From contig PIVW01000016.1 of NCBI GenBank assembly GCA_003353825.1, positions 1-29,016 of the forward strand: a DNA stretch of 29,016 nucleotides. Reading direction: 5' to 3'. Made by a program: the position numbers and the translations under genes. This DNA comes from Chloroflexota bacterium. Its GTDB lineage: Bacteria; Chloroflexota; Anaerolineae; J102. Numbering within the stretch: the stretch's first letter is position 1; every line of letters begins with the position of its first letter. Below the pieces are notes generated by a model. That model was not told where the DNA came from. It did no database searches and saw nothing but the letters and a program-made list of their open reading frames with translations. Shown in pieces: positions 1 to 6,224 of this stretch.

Positions 1-1
1 G

Positions 2-114
2 AACTCTGGAAAACTTTTTTGAGCTATTTGTTACCCCCGTTTACACAGGTGCGAACGAGCAAAACCCCCCTGTATATAGGGGGGCGAACAGCCGTTTTAG
101 ACTTTTCCAGAGTT
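2..114 (+). promoter_or_regulatory. Inverted-repeat leader element upstream of moaC
   Basis: A perfect 12-bp inverted repeat (AACTCTGGAAAA at 2-13, TTTTCCAGAGTT at 103-114) encloses a second, GC-only hairpin with arms CCCCCCT (65-71) and AGGGGGG (78-84). The moaC ATG follows 30 bases later. A long closing stem with an internal hairpin just before a molybdopterin gene would suit a structured 5' leader. Alternatively, the 12-bp arms could be the ends of a small MITE-like element. I could not match it to the Moco riboswitch from memory, and no T-run follows the inner hairpin. The window starts inside or at the edge of the element, so its true left end is unknown. Confidence 0.4.
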
Positions 115-144
115 TTCAGTAGTATCACACTCTCAGGATTTACC

Positions 145-654
145 ATGTCTTCACTCACACATTTAAACGCCGGCGGAGAGGCCAGTATGGTCGATGTTGG
201 AGATAAGATCTCGACCCATCGCGCTGCTGTAGCGGCGGCACGGGTCGTTATGCGCCCGCAGACGCTGGCAGCCATTCGCGCCGGCGATATCAAAAAGGGC
301 GATGTGTTAGGCACAGCCCGTATCGCCGGCATCCTGGCGGCCAAAAGGACCCATGAATTGATCCCGCTCTGCCATCCCCTACTGCTGAGCAAGATCACAA
401 TCGAGTTTGATTATATCAAGCAGGGTGTCGATATCCAGGCGACCGTACGCTGTCAGGGTCAGACCGGCGTGGAGATGGAAGCGCTCACCGCCGCATCGGT
501 GGCAGCCCTGACCATTTACGATATGGCCAAGGCCCTGGAAAAAACCATGTGTATCGAAAATGTGCGACTGCTCTCGAAAGAGGGTGGTAGAAGTGGCGAC
601 TTTGCGGTAGAAACGCCACAACCACATCAGGAGACAAACAGAAATGAGAATTAA
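145..654 (+). CDS. moaC: Cyclic pyranopterin monophosphate synthase MoaC
   Basis: MoaC works with MoaA to turn GTP into cyclic pyranopterin monophosphate, the first intermediate of molybdenum cofactor synthesis, in the cytoplasm. The 169-residue product has the family features: [16 protein letters not shown] at the N-terminus, the ELIPLCHP motif (His77), Lys51, and the active-site segment IYDMAKA with Asp126 and Lys129. Length is normal. The ATG at 145 is preferred because AGGA lies six bases upstream and the family homology starts there; the frame stays open to a TTG at 19, but those 42 extra residues look non-coding and overlap the leader hairpins. The end overlaps the next gene by 11 bases, so the two are translationally coupled. 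Confidence 0.95.
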   Translation: MSSLTHLNAGGEASMVDVGDKISTHRAAVAAARVVMRPQTLAAIRAGDIKKGDVLGTARIAGILAAKRTHELIPLCHPLLLSKITIEFDYIKQGVDIQATVRCQGQTGVEMEALTAASVAALTIYDMAKALEKTMCIENVRLLSKEGGRSGDFAVETPQPHQETNRNEN

Positions 655-1333
655 AATCAAGCTCTTTGCCTCTTTACGCGAACGCTTTAAGACAACTTCG
701 TTCGAACGTGATATGCCGGCCGGTGCCAGTGTACAGAGTGTGATCGATGCCCTGCGCGCCAGTGTACCCGATGGAGGGGAGTTGGGCCGCCTGCATGTTG
801 CCGTCAACAAACACTATGTCGATTTTGACACCTTGCTCAATGATGGGGATGAGGTGGCCATCTTCCCACCTGTTAGTGGTGGATCTGAGGATAAACGTTT
901 CCTTATCAGCGAGGACGAACTCTCGCTGGATGCCTTGGCCGCACTGGTGACAGCACCGGAGCGAGGCGCTATTGTGCTTTTTTCAGGTACGGTGCGCGGC
1001 GTCACCGGCACTCAGGACACGGACTATCTCGAATATGAAGCGTATGTCGACATGGCTGAAAAAATGCTGACCCAGATCGGAGCTGAAGTGCAGGAGCGCT
1101 GGCCGCAGGTGCTTGATATCGCCATCGCCCATCGCATGGGTCGCCTGGAGGTTGGGGAATCCAGTGTGATGATTGCCGTGGCCGCCGCCCATAGACAGGG
1201 CATCTTCGAGGCCGGCGCCTTCGCCATTGAGCGACTCAAACAGATCGCCCCGATCTGGAAGAAGGAGGTGGGGCCGGATGGCCAGTATTGGGTCGAGGGG
1301 CCGCGGGCGGAGGGGGCCCCTCCATCGACGTAG
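644..1333 (+). CDS. moaD-moaE: Fused molybdopterin synthase MoaD-MoaE
   Basis: Both subunits of molybdopterin synthase lie in one 229-residue chain. Residues 1-80 are a ubiquitin-like MoaD ending in the expected VSGG (Gly79-Gly80); residues 81-229 are a full-length MoaE, including the IWKKEV segment that carries the catalytic Lys and the following G-Q-Y-W-V-E-G stretch. MoaD normally carries sulfur as a thiocarboxylate on its free C-terminal Gly, so the fusion should need cleavage after Gly80, as established for mycobacterial MoaX. An AGGAGA at 629-634 sits nine bases before the ATG, inside moaC. The tail after the MoaE core (GAPPST) is short and not conserved. Fusion is seen directly; processing is inferred. 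Confidence 0.93.
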   Translation: MRIKIKLFASLRERFKTTSFERDMPAGASVQSVIDALRASVPDGGELGRLHVAVNKHYVDFDTLLNDGDEVAIFPPVSGGSEDKRFLISEDELSLDALAALVTAPERGAIVLFSGTVRGVTGTQDTDYLEYEAYVDMAEKMLTQIGAEVQERWPQVLDIAIAHRMGRLEVGESSVMIAVAAAHRQGIFEAGAFAIERLKQIAPIWKKEVGPDGQYWVEGPRAEGAPPST

Positions 1334-1423
1334 TTCAGCTTGGTTGGCGGCAGAATCTGGACGAGGGAAATCCCGAGCTATGGTGCCGAGAGTTGCGGAC
1401 TGGCCTTGTAGTTCAAACAGTAT

Positions 1424-1452
1424 TTGCTCGAACGCCATAGCTCTGGCATAAT
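1424..1452 (+). promoter_or_regulatory. Probable sigma-70 promoter of the phosphate permease gene
   Basis: TTGCTC (1424-1429) and CATAAT (1447-1452) are separated by exactly 17 bases. The -10 box matches five of six consensus bases, the -35 box three. The start point would fall at about 1459, inside the palindrome described next, which supports a regulated promoter for the Pit genes. Confidence 0.5.
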
Positions 1453-1454
1453 CG

Positions 1455-1486
1455 AGCCTTAAGTTAAGATATCTTAAAGTAAGGCT
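1455..1486. promoter_or_regulatory. 32-bp dyad, candidate operator before pit
   Basis: The centre TTAAGATATCTTAA (1464-1477) is a perfect 14-bp palindrome. The outer arms AGCCTTA (1455-1461) and TAAGGCT (1480-1486) are also perfectly complementary, with a two-base mismatch on each side between arm and centre. It begins two bases after the -10 box and so covers the expected start point. That position fits a repressor site. It could also act as the terminator of the moa genes, but no T-run follows immediately. Confidence 0.5.
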
Positions 1487-1545
1487 GTTATTCGGACGGT
1501 TTTTGTTCTACGCGAACAATGTCGTTCCCGCACTCGAGCTTGCCG

Positions 1546-2541
1546 ATGAATGAGCTAGTGATCTTTGCGCTGCTTTTGATTCTGGCGCTGACTTTCGATT
1601 TTCTAAATGGCTTCCATGACGCCGCCAATGTCGTAGCGACGATGATAGCGTCGCGGGCGCTGACACCAAGATTGGCGTTGGCGCTGGCGGCCATTGCCAA
1701 TCTTATCGGCCCGTTACTTTTCGGTACGGCCGTAGCCAAGACAGTCGGTGAGGGAATAGTCGTGGCGGACTCGATCACGATTACCGTGGTCATGGCGGCG
1801 CTGCTCTCGGCCTCGATCTGGAACATCATTACCTGGTGGTATGGTATCCCTTCCAGTTCATCCCATGCTCTGGTGGGCGGCCTGGTAGGTGGAGCGCTTG
1901 CCTTTGGCGGCCCGGATATGGTCATCTGGCGGGGAGTGGCTTTGGTTTTCGCAGCGCTGTTCCTCTCGCCGATTTTTGGATTTGTGATAGGGTGGCTCAT
2001 TCTCCGCATCACCCTTTTTCTGGCACGCGGGGCCACGCCCAAGGTCAACACTACATTTAATCGCTTACAGCTTGTTACCGCGACCGGTCTGGCGTTATCG
2101 CATGGCACCAATGACGCTCAAAAGACGATGGGTATTATTACACTGGGCCTGGTCACATTAGGTATTCAGGAGTCGTTCCATGTTCCCACCTGGGTGATTA
2201 TTGCCAGCGCATCGGCTATCGGTCTGGGTACTGCCTTGGGCGGTTGGCGGATCATCCACACGCTCGGTGGAAAATTCTTCCGCATCCGCCCTATACACAG
2301 CCTCACCTCCCAGTTTGCGTCCACTTCTGTCATCTTGGGCGCGTCGCTGCTGGGTGGCCCTGTCAGCACGACCCATGTCGTCAGCTCCTCGATCGTAGGA
2401 GTAGGCTCAGCAGAGCGCAGGAGTCAGGTACGTTGGCATAATCTGACCGACATCGGCGTTGCCTGGCTGGTAACTATTCCTGTGACCTTGTTGTTAGCTG
2501 CCATCCTTTACTATGTGCTCCGCATCTTCCTCGGTCCTTAG
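1546..2541 (+). CDS. pit: Pit-family inorganic phosphate permease
   Basis: Low-affinity inorganic phosphate/cation symporter of the inner membrane (PiT family). The roughly 331-residue protein has ten or so hydrophobic segments and the two inverted PiT signatures: GFHDAANVVAT near residues 22-32 and ALSHGTNDAQKTMG in the second half, plus GGPVSTTHVVSSSIVG, which is also typical. The ATG at 1546 (MNELVIFALLL) places the first membrane helix at the very N-terminus as usual; an ATG at 1519 would add nine residues. Neither has a strong Shine-Dalgarno. The next gene, 72 bases downstream on the same strand, encodes the PhoU-like partner commonly paired with Pit. Confidence 0.93.
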   Translation: MNELVIFALLLILALTFDFLNGFHDAANVVATMIASRALTPRLALALAAIANLIGPLLFGTAVAKTVGEGIVVADSITITVVMAALLSASIWNIITWWYGIPSSSSHALVGGLVGGALAFGGPDMVIWRGVALVFAALFLSPIFGFVIGWLILRITLFLARGATPKVNTTFNRLQLVTATGLALSHGTNDAQKTMGIITLGLVTLGIQESFHVPTWVIIASASAIGLGTALGGWRIIHTLGGKFFRIRPIHSLTSQFASTSVILGASLLGGPVSTTHVVSSSIVGVGSAERRSQVRWHNLTDIGVAWLVTIPVTLLLAAILYYVLRIFLGP

Positions 2542-2613
2542 CGATTTGCGAGAAGACCGCCTGGCTAGATGACCATAATTTGGAACTAAACCCCGTAATC
2601 CGAGAGACGTATT

Positions 2614-3234
2614 ATGAAATTACCTCGCCGAAAACAAGAAAATCTGTTTATCAGCCTCCTTCGCCAGCAAGCAGAGAAGTTACAAGAAGGGGTTGATGGG
2701 CTATGGCTATTTGTCAATGACGGGGATGAAAGTGGGGCCGAGACGGTGGTGCGTACTGAAAAGGAGAGTGACGAAATGAGGCGCGTCCTCATCGATGAAC
2801 TGCATAAAACCTTTGTGACACCCTTCGACCGCGAGGATATTTTTGAGTTGTCCCTTTATCTTGATGATGTGCTTGATTACGCCTACACGACGGTGCTGGA
2901 GATGAAGCTGCTCAAGGTGACTTCCGATCCCTATCTGATTAAAATGGTTATGCGACTACGTGAGGCATCGGACGAATTATTGCTGGCAATGGAACGTATG
3001 GCCGACAATCCCATGGTAGCGCTCGACCACGCTCGCCGTACCAAACATCGGGAAAATCAAGTCGAGAAGATCTATCGGGAAGCTGTCGCCGAGTTGTTTG
3101 ATGGGGCAGAGGATGTTCACCATGTGATGGAGAGGCTGCGCATCCGTGAGGTTTACCGCCACGTGAGCAATGCCGCCGATCAGGCGGATCAAGCCGCGAA
3201 TGTGATTGGCAAGGTGGTCGTTAAGATGACGTAG
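2614..3234 (+). CDS. DUF47 family PhoU-like Pit accessory protein
   Basis: A 206-residue all-helical protein of the DUF47 / TIGR00153 family, which is related to PhoU and nearly always sits beside a Pit permease. It is thought to modulate the transporter. Visible family features are the long amphipathic helices, the E-K-E-S-D-E-M-R segment near residue 50, T-P-F-D-R-E-D-I near residue 70, and a repeat of the same metal-binding style later (R-R-T-K-H-R-E-N-Q-V-E-K-I). Length matches the family. It follows pit by 72 bases with no terminator between them, so co-transcription is likely. Function is by family and context only. Confidence 0.9.
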   Translation: MKLPRRKQENLFISLLRQQAEKLQEGVDGLWLFVNDGDESGAETVVRTEKESDEMRRVLIDELHKTFVTPFDREDIFELSLYLDDVLDYAYTTVLEMKLLKVTSDPYLIKMVMRLREASDELLLAMERMADNPMVALDHARRTKHRENQVEKIYREAVAELFDGAEDVHHVMERLRIREVYRHVSNAADQADQAANVIGKVVVKMT

Positions 3235-3235
3235 G

Positions 3236-3322
3236 GTCGCTTGGTCGTTTGGTCGGGTGGTCGCTTAGTCGGGTGCTTGGGTGGGGGTTTGGTCGGTGGT
3301 CGGTGGTCGGTGGTCGGTGGTG
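3236..3322. repeat. G-rich tandem repeat, GGTCGGT heptamer
   Basis: Four perfect tandem copies of GGTCGGT run from 3291 to 3318, preceded by about 55 bases of degenerate copies of the same words (ggtcgctt, ggtcgttt, ggtcgggt, agtcgggt, gtgggggttt). The plus strand carries many closely spaced G-runs, so four-stranded DNA or RNA is possible. The repeat starts at the stop of the DUF47 gene and fills the gap before the next gene. Confidence 0.8.
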
Positions 3323-3419
3323 ATTATCTCGTGGGGTAGGGGATTGGGACAATTGTTGGGTTGAGACCTAGAATGGTATTGTTCTATCACTTATCCAATG
3401 ATCCGTTGCAGGTATGTAA

Positions 3420-3797
3420 ATGCAGACTATTTGTTTGAGTTCGAGTATGCGGTTTGCCGCGCTGATTCGAGAAACCATTGCCAGGGGTGATGATATCGGA
3501 TTAGAGGTGTTGTTTCCGAATCTGGACTTCGACATAGCCAAGGAGGATCTGGATGAAGCCACCCTTCGTTGGCTCTGTGAGGATGAGTTTGCCGCCATTA
3601 CCAGCGCTGATGCTCTTTATGTGCTCAACCCGGACGGTTACATCGGCACTTTGGTAAAAATCGAGATCGGCTATGCTTTGGGCAAAAGCAAACCGGTTTA
3701 CTTTTGTGAAACAGCCAATGCCATTGAGCTTGATTGCTTGTGCTCGGGTATACTACCTCTTCATGATCTTGCCGCTTTTCTGGAGATAGACACCTGA
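3420..3797 (+). CDS. Nucleoside 2-deoxyribosyltransferase-like protein
   Basis: A 125-residue cytoplasmic protein with the fold signature of the nucleoside 2-deoxyribosyltransferase superfamily: an opening beta strand (TICLSSSMRF), then ADALYVLNPDGYIG, then a Glu in V-K-I-E-I-G-Y-A-L-G-K, followed by the strand K-P-V-Y-F. In this superfamily the helix-borne Glu is the nucleophile that attacks the N-glycosidic bond. The actual substrate cannot be read from sequence; related folds also include nucleotide hydrolases. The start has CAGG seven bases upstream. Its stop TGA overlaps the next ATG (TGATG), so it is translationally coupled to the alpha/beta hydrolase. Confidence 0.7.
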   Translation: MQTICLSSSMRFAALIRETIARGDDIGLEVLFPNLDFDIAKEDLDEATLRWLCEDEFAAITSADALYVLNPDGYIGTLVKIEIGYALGKSKPVYFCETANAIELDCLCSGILPLHDLAAFLEIDT

Positions 3798-4612
3798 TGC
3801 CCGAAAGTTTCCGATCTTCGCACGGACACATCGTCTATACCGATTCTCAAGCCGGCGCCAGGACCCTTGTGTTGGTGCATGGATTGCCAACCTCTAAAGA
3901 ACTCTGGGATCCTGTGCTGCCGCACCTTGACCCAAACTTTCGAATTGTGGCCCTCGATCTAAACGATTACGGCCAATCAGAAAAGATCGGCAGGGCGATT
4001 AGTCACAAACAACGAGCCGATGTCCTCGATGAGCTGCGTCGGCATCTGGAATTGCGATCCTTTGTGCTGGTGGCGCATGATCTGGGCGCATCGGTGGCTA
4101 TCGATTATATGGGCGCCTATGGGGATCATGTGCAAAAACTGGTGTTGATGAGCCCACCCGTTTATCCTGACTTCAAAGAACCGGCAGTTGTCAACCTGGT
4201 GCGTAAGCCTCGCATCGGAGAGGGCATGGTGAGGGTTATGCGCGATACACTGTTCAGCACCAGCATCAAGCGGGGTTTGGTTCACAAAAACCACCTCACG
4301 CCCGAGCTTCTCGAATCCTTTTCCTCAGCTTTCGCCGACGCCCAAGGAGAAACAGCTCTATTAAGGAATCTGCGCTGGGGTCGCCCTGCGGAAACCTTTC
4401 GAGACTATCCGGATATCATTCGTTCGATTCAAACGCCGACGCTGATACTTCAGGGTTGCGAAGATATCTATATCCCTGCTGATCAGGCGACTCGCCTACA
4501 GTCCGATATCCCTGCAAGCACCCGTCTGGTCTTTATCGAGCATGGCAACCATTTCCTGCCCATCGACACACCTGAAATCGTCGCCGAGGAGATAAATGCT
4601 TATGTTGGCTGA
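3797..4612 (+). CDS. Alpha/beta hydrolase with Asp nucleophile
   Basis: A 271-residue alpha/beta-hydrolase-fold enzyme. The oxyanion motif is VHGLP (His28-Gly29). The nucleophile elbow reads A-H-D-L-G-A with Asp95 where many esterases have Ser, and the catalytic His is likely His252 in E-H-G-N-H-F. An Asp nucleophile is the pattern of haloalkane dehalogenases and epoxide hydrolases, so one of these reactions is more likely than ester hydrolysis; substrate unknown. There is no signal peptide, so it should be cytoplasmic. It overlaps the upstream gene by one base and is followed by 85 bases without a clear promoter. Confidence 0.85.
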   Translation: MPESFRSSHGHIVYTDSQAGARTLVLVHGLPTSKELWDPVLPHLDPNFRIVALDLNDYGQSEKIGRAISHKQRADVLDELRRHLELRSFVLVAHDLGASVAIDYMGAYGDHVQKLVLMSPPVYPDFKEPAVVNLVRKPRIGEGMVRVMRDTLFSTSIKRGLVHKNHLTPELLESFSSAFADAQGETALLRNLRWGRPAETFRDYPDIIRSIQTPTLILQGCEDIYIPADQATRLQSDIPASTRLVFIEHGNHFLPIDTPEIVAEEINAYVG

Positions 4613-4697
4613 TAGAATTGAGTACTCGTGTAAAATCGTAACTTTCGTGGCCTGATCTTTTCAACTGTGTTAGCCCCACCTTAAAAGGAACAAACTC

Positions 4698-5687
4698 ATG
4701 ACACTAAGTAAACGTGAACGCATCGAACGAATGATAGCCGGTGAAAACGCCGATCGCCCCGGTGTGGCTTTGTGGCGGCACTGGCCGGGCGACGACCAGG
4801 ATTCGGCAGAACTGGCGCGCTCTACCCTCGAGTGGCAAGCACAATTCGATTTCGACTTCGTAAAAGTCAGCCCCGACTCTAATTTCTGTGTCGAGGATTG
4901 GGGAGCGCGTTCGCAATGGATCGGCAATAACGAGGGCAACCGCCAATACATTGAGCACCCCATCCAGAATGCCGAAGATTGGGATTCCATCCAACCACAG
5001 GATCCACGCGCAGGCAGATTGTGTGCGCAAGCGCAATGCCTCTACATATTGGGCACGGCGCTAGAGCCTGACACCCCCTTCATCCAAACGATCTTCAGCC
5101 CCACCTCCCAACTCAAATATCTGGCCGGTAAAGAACGCGTGCTGTATGAAATTCGCACACACCCAGATGGCGTTGAAAAGGTGCTGCAAGTAATCACCGA
5201 GACTACCCTGCGATTTTTACACGCTATCAAGGGCAGCGGGGTAGCCGGTATCTTTTTTGCCATACAAATGGCCACACCTCACGAATTGACGGTGGCTGAA
5301 TTCCGACGCTTTAGCCACCCCTACGATTCTACGATCCTTGAAGCTGCCAACGACTTATTCTGGTTCAACCTCCTCCATCTTCACGGCCAGGATGGCTATT
5401 TCGACAAGGTCGCCACTTACCCGGTTCAGGCGATCAATTGGCATGATCGTGAAAGCGAACCCTCGTTAGCAGCCGCACGTAACCAATTTGGCGGAGCACT
5501 GGTCGGCGGTTTGCGGCAGTGGGATACCATGTTGCACGGCACACCAGCAGATGTCTACAGCGAAGCCGCAGATGCTATCAACCAGACTGAAGGTAGAGGT
5601 TTCATCCTTGGCACAGGTTGTGTCACCCCGATCACGACACCTTTGCGCAACATACGCGCTGCACGGCAAGCTGTAGAGACTAGTTAA
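4698..5687 (+). CDS. URO-D domain protein, HemE/methyltransferase-like
   Basis: A 329-residue protein of the uroporphyrinogen decarboxylase (URO-D) superfamily. Family features include the opening S-K-R-E-R-I-E-R-M-I-A-G-E-N-A-D-R-P, a middle H-P-Y-D segment, LLHLHGQDGYFD, and the closing G-F-I-L-G-T-G-C-V-T-P-I-T-T-P-x-x-N. The typical HemE N-terminal M-R-Q-A-G-R-Y motif is absent; W-R-H-W-P-G-D-D lies in its place. It may therefore be a paralogue acting as a corrinoid-dependent methyltransferase or of unknown reaction, not the heme-pathway decarboxylase. No other heme gene is nearby. An AAAAGGAA lies just upstream of the ATG. Confidence 0.8.
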   Translation: MTLSKRERIERMIAGENADRPGVALWRHWPGDDQDSAELARSTLEWQAQFDFDFVKVSPDSNFCVEDWGARSQWIGNNEGNRQYIEHPIQNAEDWDSIQPQDPRAGRLCAQAQCLYILGTALEPDTPFIQTIFSPTSQLKYLAGKERVLYEIRTHPDGVEKVLQVITETTLRFLHAIKGSGVAGIFFAIQMATPHELTVAEFRRFSHPYDSTILEAANDLFWFNLLHLHGQDGYFDKVATYPVQAINWHDRESEPSLAAARNQFGGALVGGLRQWDTMLHGTPADVYSEAADAINQTEGRGFILGTGCVTPITTPLRNIRAARQAVETS

Positions 5688-5690
5688 CGC

Positions 5691-5709
5691 CCGTACTACG
5701 GCGGTACGG
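5691..5709 (+). promoter_or_regulatory. Small hairpin over the Nudix start region
   Basis: CCGTAC (5691-5696) and GTACGG (5704-5709) form a 6-bp stem with a seven-base loop, a few bases before the Nudix ATG and touching its only Shine-Dalgarno-like GGA. It might dampen translation; no T-run follows, so it is not an obvious terminator. Confidence 0.3.
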
Positions 5710-5717
5710 ACCCTGTT

Positions 5718-6215
5718 ATGAACTTCACCTACTGTCCCCAATGCAGCCACGCTCTCGAACGTAAGATGTTATATGGGCGCGAACGCTCACGCTGCCCCAA
5801 CTGCGGCTTCATCCACTTCCGAGAACCCAAATTTTCGGTGGGGGGTTTGGTAACGGAAGGGGATCGGGTGCTTCTCATCCGCCGCGCGGTCGCGCCCCGA
5901 ATTGGCTATTGGGCGGTTCCCTCGGGATTTGTAGAATATGATGAGCAACCGCGAGCGGCGCTGGCCAGGGAGATCAAGGAGGAAACTGGGCTTGATGTCG
6001 TCGTGGAGCGGGTGGTTGACGTGTTTGCCAATGCCGATGCAACGAAGCCAGGTGTCTTTATGCTATTCGATGTGACCCCGATCAGCACAGAACCCACACC
6101 GGGGGATGATGCCTCTGAAGTCCGTTGGTTTACAGAGGATGATATGCCTTGGTCGGACCTGGCATTCGCACACATGGAGGAGATTCTGCGTGGTTATTGG
6201 AGCGATTGGCGCTAG
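5718..6215 (+). CDS. Nudix hydrolase with N-terminal zinc ribbon
   Basis: A 165-residue hydrolase of nucleoside diphosphates linked to another moiety. Residues 1-30 hold a zinc ribbon with Cys6, Cys9, Cys26 and Cys29 (CPQC and CPNC). The Nudix domain follows, with a complete box of the form G-x5-E-x7-R-E-U-x-E-E-x-G-U starting at G-F-V-E-Y-D-E and ending R-E-I-K-E-E-T-G-L. The zinc ribbon plus Nudix layout resembles NADH pyrophosphatase NudC, but the protein is shorter and lacks the NudC-specific tail, so the substrate is open. It lies 30 bases after the URO-D gene. Its stop is only nine bases from the stop of the convergent glycosyltransferase gene. Confidence 0.92.
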   Translation: MNFTYCPQCSHALERKMLYGRERSRCPNCGFIHFREPKFSVGGLVTEGDRVLLIRRAVAPRIGYWAVPSGFVEYDEQPRAALAREIKEETGLDVVVERVVDVFANADATKPGVFMLFDVTPISTEPTPGDDASEVRWFTEDDMPWSDLAFAHMEEILRGYWSDWR

Positions 6216-6224
6216 TGCCTACGC

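Noticed and set aside
19..144. N-terminal extension of moaC from a TTG
   Set aside because: No homology to MoaC, no ribosome-binding site, and it covers the nested hairpins; ATG 145 with AGGA fits better.
1488..2111. Long minus-strand open frame opposite pit
   Set aside because: Antisense shadow of a well-supported PiT gene; the composition is a mirror of the permease codons and it resembles no family.
3236..3322. CRISPR array
   Set aside because: Units are head-to-tail heptamers with no spacers and no cas genes nearby.
4698..5687. Calling the URO-D protein hemE
   Set aside because: The HemE N-terminal motif is missing and no heme genes adjoin; only the superfamily is supported.
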